Of a stretch of 64,000 bases of DNA, positions 53,593 to 64,000 are shown piece after piece. The stretch's first letter is position 1; every line of letters begins with the position of its first letter. The translations under genes were made by a program, and so were the position numbers. The stretch is from Halomonas sp. QHL1 (lineage in GTDB: Bacteria; Pseudomonadota; Gammaproteobacteria; Pseudomonadales; Halomonadaceae): assembly GCF_001882345.1 (NCBI RefSeq), contig NZ_MINL01000001.1, positions 2,910,419-2,974,418 of the forward strand, in the 5' to 3' direction. The notes beneath the pieces are model-generated. The model searched no databases and was not told the origin of the DNA. It saw only the letters and a list, made by a program, of their open reading frames with translations.

Positions 53593-54267
53593 ATGTTAGA
53601 CCGCGATACGCGCCATGCGCTGGAAATGTCGCCATCGCCAGGTGATGGCGATGATGGTTGGCTAACCAGTTATCTTGATGTATTGACGCTGCTAATCACG
53701 CTCTTTGTACTGCTGCTTTCACTAACGCCACCAGGTGGTGGTGAAGCGGCTGATACTGCTTTCATGCGCTCGGCTAGCGCTGTATCATCACTGCCGCTGG
53801 CGACGTTGGCTACCGGCATACAGCCCCGCCATGCAGGGCTGCAGCCACAGTTTGATGGCCTCAGTATCCCCGGCGTGAGCGTTTCGCAAGGGCGCGAAGG
53901 GGTCACGCTACGCATTGATACCAGCCTGCTATTTCCTAGCGGTCAAGCGGTGTTGACCCCGCAGGGGCGGGGCGTGGTAGAAAGTCTTATCGGTGTGCTA
54001 ACGAGTTTTGACGGCCAGATATCGGTAGAGGGCCATACCGACAGCGTGCCTATTTCAACGGCCCGCTTTCCCTCTAATTGGGAGCTCTCATCAGCACGGG
54101 CTATCGCTGTGGTGAGGCATCTAGAGCGCCAAGAGTTCAATATTTCTCGTATGCGGGCCGTCGGTTATGCCGATACCCAACCCATGGAACCGAACGCAAC
54201 CGCGGATGGGCGAGCTGCCAACCGTCGCGTAGAACTGTTGCTAAGGCAGCAGGTCGAGGGTGAATAG
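53593..54267 (+). CDS. Second stator MotB family protein (PomB/MotD-like)
   Basis: A 224-residue stator anchor. A single membrane helix contains the ion-binding Asp29 in YLDVLTLLITLFVLLLSL, and the C-terminal OmpA-like domain has VEGHTDSVPISTARFPSNWE and RMRAVGYADTQP. The residue before Asp is Leu where nearly all MotB/PomB proteins have Ala. It is shorter than MotB of this window by about 90 residues and lacks the acidic tail. Pairs with the PomA-like gene 5 bp upstream. The stop is 18 bp before the phytochrome-like gene. Confidence 0.9.
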   Translation: MLDRDTRHALEMSPSPGDGDDGWLTSYLDVLTLLITLFVLLLSLTPPGGGEAADTAFMRSASAVSSLPLATLATGIQPRHAGLQPQFDGLSIPGVSVSQGREGVTLRIDTSLLFPSGQAVLTPQGRGVVESLIGVLTSFDGQISVEGHTDSVPISTARFPSNWELSSARAIAVVRHLERQEFNISRMRAVGYADTQPMEPNATADGRAANRRVELLLRQQVEGE

Positions 54268-54284
54268 ATTGCGAGGCCACGTTT

Positions 54285-56297
54285 GTGTCCATGTACCACC
54301 CGCGGTTGCAGTCATTTGGTGCCCTGCTGATTTTAGATGCCGATTGTCGACGCATCCAAACCAGTAGCACTAACTTAGCTCGCTTGACCGGTGTTGAGCA
54401 CCCTGAAAATGGGCAGCTCACCCTTGCCTGCGTGTTGGGGAAACGGCTAAGCCAGCGGATGCGTCGTGAACTGCAGGGGCAGCAGCGGCTCCCCGGCCCG
54501 CTAGTGTTTAATCGTCCCAAACACAGCAACGGTCGTTTTCAACTCCACGCTTACCGAGCGGGTGAGCAGGTTATCGTCGAGATTGAGCCACTTAATCCCC
54601 AGGGTAAGCGCCGCCTACTGGGTACTGTGAATGAGCGGCTGATGCACTTAGCTGAAGCGACGCATCAGGAAGAGCTGCTTGACGCTTTGGTTAACGCTAT
54701 TCAACAGCTCACCGGTCATGATCGCGTCAGCGTGTGCCATTTTGATAGCGATTGGCATGGTTTGATGGTCGCCGAAGCGCTGGGAAAACAGCTGCCCTCG
54801 CTGTTAGGCCAGCGCTTTCCCGCCAGCGACTTCCCTGTCGCCTTACGCAAAAGTTACCAACATAACCCGGTGCGGTTAATTGAAGACGTTGACGCGCCCC
54901 CTGAAACGCTAATGCCCGCTTGCCCTGAAACGCGTCTTAACGGCAGTTTTTTACGCGCACCTGCCCCGGAACGACAGCGCTATTTAAACCGCTTGGGGGT
55001 GCGTGGCTCACTTAGTTTGGCAATTCAGGGAGATACCGGCATATGGGGGCTAGTGTTTTGTCACTCGGTAACCCCGCACCCGGTTGAGCCCCCCTTGCGA
55101 GATGCCGTTCGCACTCTCGTGCAAATGGCCACCCAGCGCATGCTGTTGCTGCGGGCGCGTCAAGAAGCCCGCTACCTGCAGCGGGTTCAGGATAGCCTGG
55201 TACTCAGTGCACGAGCGCGCAGCGAGCCGCAAAGCCCCCAGCGAATGCTGCATGAGCAGGCGGCTATCTGGATGAAGCTATTTCGCGCCCATGGCGTGGT
55301 GCTGTGGGTGAATGGTGGCGCTTATCAAGCGGGCATGACGCCGCCCCCAGAAGCGATCAGCCAGTTTGTGCTGCGTCTGGAAAGGGCCCATGTGCATAGC
55401 GGCCCTTGGTGCACGCGCGAAATCGCCAAAGAGACGTTAACCTGCTCGCTAGACATGCCCGAACAGTGCGGGGCTCTAGCTGTGCCGCTGCCGATGAACT
55501 CAACCCAGCGCGCCTGGCTGATGTTTTTTCGGCCCGAGCAGGTGGAAACGCTATATTGGGCGATGCAACCCACGACCAACCCTCATCCGGCGTCAATAGC
55601 GGCTCCCTCGACCGCCTGGCAGGAAGAGGTGGTGGGTAAGAGCGAAGCGTGGCAACGGGTAGAGCGCTTAGCGGCGGTAGATTTGGGTGAAGATCTGACG
55701 CTGGCAATTTCCGCCTATGAAATTAGCTCACTTAATAGACATTTGGAGCACGAGCGCAAAGCCCTTGCTGAGGCTAATCAGCGACTCGAGCAACTGGCCC
55801 ATTTTGATCCGCTAACCAAGGTGTGGAACCGCTACCGCATCGAAGAAGCGATCAATGCAGAGCTAGTGGCTGCCAAGCGCTATGCGGCCACCTTTGCGTT
55901 ATTACTCTTTGACGTGGATAACTTCAAACAGATCAATGATGCTCACGGCCATAGCGTGGGGGACGATGTGCTGGTGGCGCTGGCCCGCTTAGTAGAAAGC
56001 TCGCTGCGCGGCTGTGATCACCTGGGGCGTTGGGGCGGCGAAGAGTTTATTGTGCTGGCAACTCACTCTGATGTTGACGCTGCCCTTGGCCTGGCTGAGC
56101 GGCTGCGCTCGTTGGTAGCAGCGCTACGTATAGAAGGGCTTGAACAGACCATTACGGTGAGTATCGGTGTTGCCGTTTGGCAGCCGGGCGACAGCTGTAA
56201 AACCATTATCTCCCGGGCCGATGACGCCATGTACCGCGCTAAGCATGGTGGACGCAATCGCGTTGAAATGGCGCCTAAGCCCGTGGTGCCGATCTAA
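54285..56297 (+). CDS. Phytochrome-like (PAS-GAF-PHY) diguanylate cyclase
   Basis: A 670-residue protein with PAS-2 (about 3-105), phytochrome GAF (about 125-290), PHY (about 300-480), a coiled linker and GGDEF (about 508-660). GAF keeps PASDFP with Asp182 and the late His (FCHS, residue 260), but the His of the SPxHxxYL motif is Arg230 (APERQRYL), the PHY tongue PRxSF reads PSTAW, and the N-terminal chromophore Cys is absent from the ORF. The GGDEF domain looks active: RWGGEEF (582-588) with inhibitory RxxD (RGCD, 575-578). It probably makes c-di-GMP under control of a degenerate sensor. The GTG start has GAGG 8 nt upstream; ATG 54291 is an alternative. Confidence 0.88.
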   Translation: MSMYHPRLQSFGALLILDADCRRIQTSSTNLARLTGVEHPENGQLTLACVLGKRLSQRMRRELQGQQRLPGPLVFNRPKHSNGRFQLHAYRAGEQVIVEIEPLNPQGKRRLLGTVNERLMHLAEATHQEELLDALVNAIQQLTGHDRVSVCHFDSDWHGLMVAEALGKQLPSLLGQRFPASDFPVALRKSYQHNPVRLIEDVDAPPETLMPACPETRLNGSFLRAPAPERQRYLNRLGVRGSLSLAIQGDTGIWGLVFCHSVTPHPVEPPLRDAVRTLVQMATQRMLLLRARQEARYLQRVQDSLVLSARARSEPQSPQRMLHEQAAIWMKLFRAHGVVLWVNGGAYQAGMTPPPEAISQFVLRLERAHVHSGPWCTREIAKETLTCSLDMPEQCGALAVPLPMNSTQRAWLMFFRPEQVETLYWAMQPTTNPHPASIAAPSTAWQEEVVGKSEAWQRVERLAAVDLGEDLTLAISAYEISSLNRHLEHERKALAEANQRLEQLAHFDPLTKVWNRYRIEEAINAELVAAKRYAATFALLLFDVDNFKQINDAHGHSVGDDVLVALARLVESSLRGCDHLGRWGGEEFIVLATHSDVDAALGLAERLRSLVAALRIEGLEQTITVSIGVAVWQPGDSCKTIISRADDAMYRAKHGGRNRVEMAPKPVVPI

Positions 56298-56308
56298 GCA
56301 TTCACACC

Positions 56309-56923
56309 TTAAAAGTTTCCACTACCTTTGCACTGGCTGAGCATCCGGTGAATCGCTGCGTCGGCGCCTTGCAGGCTAAAGGTCATATACCATGGCTCGC
56401 GCTCCTCCTGGTCAAAGCCGAGAAACAGCTGCTCGCCCTGGCGCATGTCGGCCATTAGAGATTCCAAGTCACTTAAGTAAAAGTGGGCATAAAAACCGTC
56501 ATCGCCGCGCTCGGTAATAAATTCCGCCATGGTGTCGATAACGGGCTGCTCATCGATGCGCAGCCGGGCGGGCACTAGGTTGACCGCACGGCTCTCACCT
56601 TGCTGCTGCTCAAGGGTGACGCGCATCTCCAGCCAGGGTAAATCGCAAACGCCCGCGGTGGCGTTCAAGCTCAGCGTAGCGTCGGAGTAGCTGTGGGTTT
56701 CCACTGCACGGTAGTGACGTTCACCCCCCAGCGTTAGCGTCATCGACTGCCAATGGTCGTGGTTGGTTACGTCCTTGGTATTAAACGTGGCGGCGCTAGT
56801 GTCGGGCGTCACTACCATCAGTGAAACGGCCATTACCACAGCAACTAACCGAGGAAATGACATAGCGACTAACGTAAGCAAGCGGAAACGCGGGGTATCA
56901 GTAGCAGTCATGATCTGAGCCAT
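56309..56923 (-). CDS. Hypothetical secreted protein
   Basis: A 204-residue protein of unknown function. A hydrophobic segment (PRLVAVVMAVSLMVVTP, about 24-40) ending in TSAATF looks like a signal peptide, so the mature part of about 160 residues is probably periplasmic. It has two cysteines (in AGVCDLPWLEM and MLSQCKGSG) that could form a disulphide. No family is recognised. An inner ATG at 56863 would give a more usual signal-peptide length; neither start has a clear ribosome site. It converges on the phytochrome-like gene and is divergent from nrdJa. Confidence 0.7.
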   Translation of the reverse strand: MAQIMTATDTPRFRLLTLVAMSFPRLVAVVMAVSLMVVTPDTSAATFNTKDVTNHDHWQSMTLTLGGERHYRAVETHSYSDATLSLNATAGVCDLPWLEMRVTLEQQQGESRAVNLVPARLRIDEQPVIDTMAEFITERGDDGFYAHFYLSDLESLMADMRQGEQLFLGFDQEEREPWYMTFSLQGADAAIHRMLSQCKGSGNF

Positions 56924-56983
56924 TTAACTAAAAGGGTCAGTCTATAACGTGTTGGGAAGTGCCAAAAGAGTAACGCGCTGATT

Positions 56984-57030
56984 TTTCTATATATGGTAGA
57001 AAAAAGTAAAAAAAGCGCCCCATATAGTGG
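56984..57030. promoter_or_regulatory. Pair of NrdR boxes upstream of nrdJa
   Basis: Box 1, TTTCTATATATGGTAG (56984-56999), and box 2, GCGCCCCATATAGTGG (57015-57030), each match about 10 of 16 positions of the NrdR consensus ACACTATATATAGTGT. They are 31 bp apart centre to centre, three helical turns, the spacing usual for NrdR. A possible -10 TATACT at 57042-57047 places box 2 over the -35 region, as expected for repression when nucleotides are plentiful. Confidence 0.75.
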
Positions 57031-57118
57031 AAAGTCAAGTCTATACTTCATTCCGATGCCACGTATAATCGCACCATTTAAGCGCTACATTCACCCCGTT
57101 GTGAAGGAGTTTTGCGAT

Positions 57119-59230
57119 ATGAGCACCGCTGCTAAAGCTATGAAGACCTCTAACGATGTCCCGATGCAGGCCCCTTCGCGGGAGATCTGGGATGCTAAAT
57201 ATCGTCTCAAGGATCGTCATAGCCAGCCCGTCGATCAGGACGTTGGTGCTACGTTTGAACGGGTTGCTCGCGCCCTCGCAGTGGTAGAAGGTGATAAAGC
57301 GGAAGAGTGGCTGCCGAAATTCCGCTGGGCGCTGGAAAATGGCGCTATACCTGCCGGTCGAATTCTCTCCAACGCGGGCGCTGAAGCGTATAAGCCCGCG
57401 GTGAGCCTGATTAACTGCACCGTTTCGCGCACGATTCGCGACTCCATGCGCGATATTCTCGACTCGGTAGTCGATGCGGGCATGACGCTGAAATCCGGTG
57501 CAGGTATTGGTTACGACTTCTCGACGCTGCGCCACAAAGGCGCCTTCGTATTCGGCGCTGGCGCGGGCACTAACGGCCCGCTGGCGTTTATGGATATCTA
57601 CGACAAGATGTGTTTCACCGTGGCCTCTGCCGGTGGCCGCCGTGGCGCCCAAATGGGCACCTTCGATGGGGGCCACCCGGATGTGCGCGAGTTTATCCAG
57701 GCTAAGCGCGAAGCGGGTCGTCTGCGTCAGTTTAACCTTAGCTTGCTGATCACCGATGAGTTTATGGAGGCAGTGAAAAACAATACCGACTGGCCGCTGG
57801 CCTTTCCGCTGCACCCCGGTGAGAAAGAGGACGTGAAAGCGGAAGACCTGCTCTATCGTGATTGGCCGGTGGTGGAAGAGGGCTACACGGTGGATGCCGA
57901 AGGCCGAGTTGCCTGCCGCATTGTTGAAGTGATTAAAGCGCGGGAGTTGTGGGACACCATTATGTCCTCCACCTACGACTACGCCGAGCCGGGCTTTATC
58001 CTGATCGACCAGGTTAACCGCATGAACAATAACTGGTTCTGCGAGGATATCCGCGCCACCAACCCCTGTGGCGAGCAGCCTCTGCCGCCGGAAGGCGCCT
58101 GCCTGCTGGGCTCGGTCAATCTAACCAAGTTTGTCATCGACCCCTTTGGCGCCGAGCCGCGCTTTGATTGGGAGCGCTACCGCAAAGTGGTTGCGATCTT
58201 CACCCGCATGCTCGATAACGTGGTTGAGATTGCTGGTTTGCCGTTGCCCCAGCAGCAGCGTGAAATTGAAGCCAAACGCCGCCACGGCATGGGCTTCTTG
58301 GGCTTGGGCTCAACGCTCACCATGCTTAAAATCCCCTACGGCTCTAAGCAGTCGCTGGTGTTTACCGATGAGGTGAGCCGTCATTTGGCGATAGAGGGCT
58401 GGAAGCAGGCGCTGGAGCTTTCACAAGAGAAGGGCATGGCGCCGGTGCTTGAGCAGGAGCACACCATTACCCCTAAAATGTTGCGCGAGCGGCCGCAGTT
58501 GGCCAAAGATGGCTACGAAGTGGGCGATCAAGTGCCGGGACGCATTCTGCACGCTCGCTACAGTCAGTATATGGCCCAAGTGGCCGAGCTTGAGCCCGAG
58601 CTTGTGGCACAGCTGGCTGAGCACGGCGCGCGCTTTACCCACCACAGTTCAATTGCACCGACAGGCACGATCAGCCTGTCGATGGGTAACAACGCCTCCA
58701 ACGGTATCGAGCCCTCCTTCTCGCACCGCTACTTCCGCAATATTATCCAGTCGGGTAAGAAGACCAAAGAGCAGGTCGAAGTGGTTTCTTTTGAGTTGGC
58801 CGCCTACCGCCACTTTATCGCTGCCGACGCCGTGGATAGCGACCTGCCGGACTACTTTGTCACCGCCGATGCCATCTCGCCCGAACAGCACGTTGCGGTT
58901 CAGGCCGCCGCCCAGCACTGGGTCGATTCGGCGATCTCAAAAACGGTCAATGTGCCTACCGAGTTCCCCTTTGAGCAGTTCCAGGATCTCTATTTGCAGG
59001 CTTACGAAAGCCGCTTAAAAGGCTGTACTACCTTCCGCTTTAACCCTGAGGCCTTCCAGGGCGTTCTCGTGCGGGAGGATGATCTTAAAAACACCACCTA
59101 CGTGTTTGAGCTGGAAAATGGCGAAACCCTTGAGCTCAATGGTAGCGAAACGGTGATTTACGACGGTGAAGAGCATAACGCTGCCAACCTCTTTGATGGC
59201 TTAAAAGAAGGCACCTACGGCAAATGGTGA
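57119..59230 (+). CDS. nrdJa: Adenosylcobalamin-dependent (class II) ribonucleotide reductase, large part NrdJa
   Basis: A 703-residue class II reductase. Motifs seen: SLINCTVSRT with the first redox Cys, the active-site loop NPCGEQPLPPEGACLLGSVN, SIAPTGTISLSMGNNASNGI and EPSFSHRYFRN. It reduces ribonucleotides to deoxyribonucleotides using a B12-derived radical and works with or without oxygen. The C-terminal redox/zinc part is not in this chain but in the next gene, as in Pseudomonas aeruginosa nrdJa-nrdJb. The start is ATG 57119 (AAGGAG about 9 nt upstream); the open frame reaches 56993, but that would run through the NrdR boxes. Confidence 0.93.
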   Translation: MSTAAKAMKTSNDVPMQAPSREIWDAKYRLKDRHSQPVDQDVGATFERVARALAVVEGDKAEEWLPKFRWALENGAIPAGRILSNAGAEAYKPAVSLINCTVSRTIRDSMRDILDSVVDAGMTLKSGAGIGYDFSTLRHKGAFVFGAGAGTNGPLAFMDIYDKMCFTVASAGGRRGAQMGTFDGGHPDVREFIQAKREAGRLRQFNLSLLITDEFMEAVKNNTDWPLAFPLHPGEKEDVKAEDLLYRDWPVVEEGYTVDAEGRVACRIVEVIKARELWDTIMSSTYDYAEPGFILIDQVNRMNNNWFCEDIRATNPCGEQPLPPEGACLLGSVNLTKFVIDPFGAEPRFDWERYRKVVAIFTRMLDNVVEIAGLPLPQQQREIEAKRRHGMGFLGLGSTLTMLKIPYGSKQSLVFTDEVSRHLAIEGWKQALELSQEKGMAPVLEQEHTITPKMLRERPQLAKDGYEVGDQVPGRILHARYSQYMAQVAELEPELVAQLAEHGARFTHHSSIAPTGTISLSMGNNASNGIEPSFSHRYFRNIIQSGKKTKEQVEVVSFELAAYRHFIAADAVDSDLPDYFVTADAISPEQHVAVQAAAQHWVDSAISKTVNVPTEFPFEQFQDLYLQAYESRLKGCTTFRFNPEAFQGVLVREDDLKNTTYVFELENGETLELNGSETVIYDGEEHNAANLFDGLKEGTYGKW

Positions 59231-59274
59231 TGCCGCGCTAAGCGCTATCTGTTTAAAACGCACACCTTTGCTAA

Positions 59275-60081
59275 GTGGAGAACATCATGGCTGTAGAAAT
59301 TACCTCAAAAATCGTTGGTTACCGTATCAAGCAGCAGGAACAGGCAGCGCCCGTTCCCGAGCTTCAGGATGAAAACCCGCTGACGGTACGAATTCCTTCA
59401 CGTCCGGAAGGCACCCTGGAGGCGGTATCTGAAAAGATCTCTTACGTGGGCGCGGAAGGCCGTAAGAAAGTCTACCTGCTGGTGTCGTTTATGCCGGTGG
59501 AGGGCGTGATTGGCGGTAAGCGGGTGGTGATTGAGCGCCCGGTGGAGTTCTTTTTTCCGTCAGGGCAGCTCTCCAGCGAGCACCAGTGGATTACCGCCAC
59601 CATGCGCAGTCTTTCGTTAGCTGCCCGGGGCGGTTACGTCACCCAGGCGGGGGCGGATCTGCGCAAAGTAGCCTGGGACAAAGGCCTGGTGCGCTGTGGC
59701 ATGAACCGTTGGAACAAGCCAATGTTCCACGACTCGGAAGTCGCGGCGATTGCTTGGTCGATTCAGCAGATTCTTTACCGCCGCGGCTTTTTGGATCGGG
59801 ATGGCAACCAAGTGCCGGTTGAGCAGTTGGTCGAGCGTTATGCCCATCGTATGACTCACGGCCATGCTTGGCAGCCCGGTGCTGAAGAAGAAGCGAATGA
59901 TGCTCCCGTTGAAACAGGCGCGGTAGAGCCGATTGGCGGTGATAAGGCAACGCCGGGAAAAAAGCCTGAAGGCAGTGCCCCGGCTACGGTGGGTAACTGC
60001 CCCGAGTGCCGCGGCGAACTGATCATGATGGATGGTTGCCCCACCTGCTATGCAGGCTGCGGTTGGTCAAAGTGTGGTTAG
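59275..60081 (+). CDS. nrdJb: Class II ribonucleotide reductase small part NrdJb
   Basis: A 268-residue companion of NrdJa. Residues about 1-195 carry the conserved TSKIVGYRI start, RPEGTLEAVSEKISYVG and a CGMNRWNKPMFHDSEVAAIA segment. A linker rich in Glu, Pro and Gly follows, then a six-cysteine tail, CPECRGEL, CPTC, GCGWSKCG, that serves as zinc ribbon and redox shuttle to regenerate the NrdJa active site. It is 44 bp after nrdJa and followed by a terminator. Split class II reductases of this kind are known in Pseudomonas. Confidence 0.9.
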   Translation: MENIMAVEITSKIVGYRIKQQEQAAPVPELQDENPLTVRIPSRPEGTLEAVSEKISYVGAEGRKKVYLLVSFMPVEGVIGGKRVVIERPVEFFFPSGQLSSEHQWITATMRSLSLAARGGYVTQAGADLRKVAWDKGLVRCGMNRWNKPMFHDSEVAAIAWSIQQILYRRGFLDRDGNQVPVEQLVERYAHRMTHGHAWQPGAEEEANDAPVETGAVEPIGGDKATPGKKPEGSAPATVGNCPECRGELIMMDGCPTCYAGCGWSKCG

Positions 60082-60104
60082 GCGTAGCTTAGACTTTTAG
60101 TTTT

Positions 60105-60138
60105 AAAAAACCGCGTGCTAACAGCACGCGGTTTTTTT
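60105..60138. terminator. Bidirectional terminator nrdJb / Crp-Fnr gene
   Basis: AAAAAACCGCGTGCT, loop AAC, AGCACGCGGTTTTTTT: a GC-rich 9-bp core stem with A and T tails on both sides. It works in both directions and ends nrdJab and the converging Crp/Fnr-type gene, whose stop codon it touches. Confidence 0.95.
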
Positions 60139-60880
60139 ATGCAATTTCGCCTAACAGGGGGCGGACGTTGTCGGTGAGGTAGCAGTCGTCAAACTGTCCT
60201 TCATTACTGAGGGCTTTTAAATTCGGGATTGTTAGGTGGTGGCGATCACGAAACACCAAACCATCTTCGCTAAGCGCGGTAAAGGTACGGCTAACGTGTA
60301 CCGGGCTTAGCCCTAGCACATCGGCCAGCTGCTCCTGGGAGAGGGGCAGGCGGAACTGGTTGCTAATGTCCGGGTTGGTTTGGCGCAGCCTTAGATACAT
60401 CTCATAAAGGAAGTGCGCCATTTTTTGGCGGGCGCTGCGTCTAGCCAGCGTCACCAGCCGCTCGGTCATTAGCGCCTGTTGGCGGCTACCGATGGCAAAC
60501 ATGACCGATGTTAGTGGTAGCGACCGGCGGAATATTTCCAGCATACGCTTGTGCGGAAAATGACAAATCACACCGTCATCAATCATGCGCACATTCTCAA
60601 GACGCTCGGAGAACGCAAACTCGCGCAGTCCAATAATATCCCCCGGTAAAAACACTTCCAGAATCTGGCGATCACCGTTTTCCAGATGGCGGTAGGAGTA
60701 GGCCCAGCCGCTTTTTAGCGTGCAGAATTCATTGGCCGGGTCGCCCATCTCCCAGAGTAGCGTGCCCGACTTAATATCGGTCGGGCTCTCCTCCAGCGTC
60801 ATGAGCAATTTCTTCTCATCATCGCTTAATGAACAGTAGTGATTGAAGTGCTTAATAATACAGCTATTTTCCTGACCCAC
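60137..60880 (-). CDS. Crp/Fnr family transcriptional regulator
   Basis: A 247-residue regulator: cyclic-nucleotide-binding-like beta roll (about 20-140, with GTLLWEMGDPANEFCTLKSG and FLPGDIIGLREFAF), a long dimer helix, and a winged helix-turn-helix (about 168-225) with LSQEQLADVLGLSPVHVSRTF. It is not a classical FNR: the N-terminal cluster of four cysteines needed for an iron-sulphur centre is not seen (only Cys7 and Cys16 in that stretch). The signal is unknown. It starts with GTG preceded by GGAGGGATAAGTC. Same strand as uvrA, 161 bp upstream, and convergent with nrdJb. Confidence 0.88.
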   Translation of the reverse strand: MGQENSCIIKHFNHYCSLSDDEKKLLMTLEESPTDIKSGTLLWEMGDPANEFCTLKSGWAYSYRHLENGDRQILEVFLPGDIIGLREFAFSERLENVRMIDDGVICHFPHKRMLEIFRRSLPLTSVMFAIGSRQQALMTERLVTLARRSARQKMAHFLYEMYLRLRQTNPDISNQFRLPLSQEQLADVLGLSPVHVSRTFTALSEDGLVFRDRHHLTIPNLKALSNEGQFDDCYLTDNVRPLLGEIA

Positions 60881-61002
60881 GACTTATCCCTCCAGCAGAA
60901 GATTGCATAATACTGCTAACTATAATCTGCCCACCACTATAAACAATGTGGCTATCTACTGCGTTGACCAAAGGTACCAACTAGCATGGCTATTTAGTCT
61001 GA

Positions 61003-61022
61003 GGGTGGGCGTCTGCCCACCC
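61003..61022 (-). terminator. Probable hairpin downstream of uvrA
   Basis: GGGTGGGC, loop GTCT, GCCCACCC: a perfect 8-bp GC-rich stem 20 bp after the uvrA stop. No U run follows on the minus strand, so termination efficiency is uncertain. Confidence 0.5.
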
Positions 61023-61041
61023 CGCCTGCAAAAAACGAGTG

Positions 61042-63888
<2,847 letters not shown>

Positions 63889-64000
63889 CAACACCTCGAA
63901 TCGCGCGGCAAAAGCGCGATTATACGTTTGTCGGCCCCCTCCCGGCAAAACAGCTTTCATAACCTGCGGCAACTCGCGACGTTTCCAGCGCCAGCCCAAA
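63889..64000. other. Region upstream of uvrA (window edge)
   Basis: 112 bp holding the uvrA ribosome site and presumably its promoter. A short inverted repeat CGCGC...GCGCG (near 63903-63918) is present. No LexA-type CTGT-N8-ACAG site and no gene could be supported before the window ends. Confidence 0.4.

Noticed and set aside
60137..60880. Naming the Crp/Fnr-type gene as fnr/anr
   Set aside because: The four-cysteine iron-sulphur motif is not present, so oxygen sensing by the FNR mechanism is not supported.
63889..64000. LexA (SOS) box upstream of uvrA
   Set aside because: No CTGT-N8-ACAG or close variant is present in the visible upstream sequence.

Overview
The window is a chromosomal segment of a gammaproteobacterium, most likely a Halomonas-type member of the Halomonadaceae. 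This is inferred from moderately high GC, protein style, an enterobacterial-type flhDC flagellar regulator combined with flhF, a split class II ribonucleotide reductase (nrdJa/nrdJb), and a second PomAB-like stator that would suit a halophile. About 55 kb is one continuous flagellar and chemotaxis locus. There are no insertion sequences, CRISPR arrays, tRNAs or phage genes.

Layout. Positions 1-211 hold the tail of an rRNA operon (5S rRNA and terminator). An SDR oxidoreductase follows on the minus strand. Then come flgN-flgM and flgA on the minus strand, and the rod/hook/ring operon flgBCDEFGHIJ on the plus strand, with flgKL behind its own sigma28 promoter. The minus-strand export and switch operons fliLMNOPQR and fliFGHIJK follow, with fliE divergent from fliF. 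Next are flaG (minus), a PilZ/HD-GYP c-di-GMP protein, and fliS-fliT with a second FliK-like gene and an FlhB C-terminal paralogue. The master regulator flhDC comes next, then motAB-cheA-cheW, two chemoreceptors, cheR, cheB, a third chemoreceptor, cheY-cheZ, and flhB-flhA-flhF, an unrecognised protein in the flhG position, flhE, fliA, a second stator pair and a degenerate-phytochrome GGDEF protein. From 56.3 kb the content is housekeeping: a secreted hypothetical protein, nrdJa-nrdJb under a pair of NrdR boxes, a Crp/Fnr regulator and uvrA.

Regulation. FlhD4C2 presumably drives the early operons and fliA. FliA (sigma28) then drives late genes. Four strong sigma28 boxes with 11-nt spacers were read directly, upstream of flgM, flgK, flaG and fliS; a weaker candidate lies before motA. 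FlgM is the anti-sigma factor. Flagellin (fliC) and cap (fliD) genes are absent although their chaperones are here, so they must lie elsewhere.

Most unusual items: an FlhF with a C-terminal extension of about 350 residues, followed by a short protein with a broken P-loop where FlhG/FleN is expected; a FliK-like/FlhB-C-terminal gene pair; a hook protein with an insertion of about 170 residues; a phytochrome-like diguanylate cyclase lacking the chromophore cysteine, although an in-frame Cys-Glu is encoded just upstream of any usable start codon; a YcgR-PilZ/HD-GYP fusion lacking the paired histidines; an Aer-like receptor that also has a periplasmic domain; and two distinct stators.
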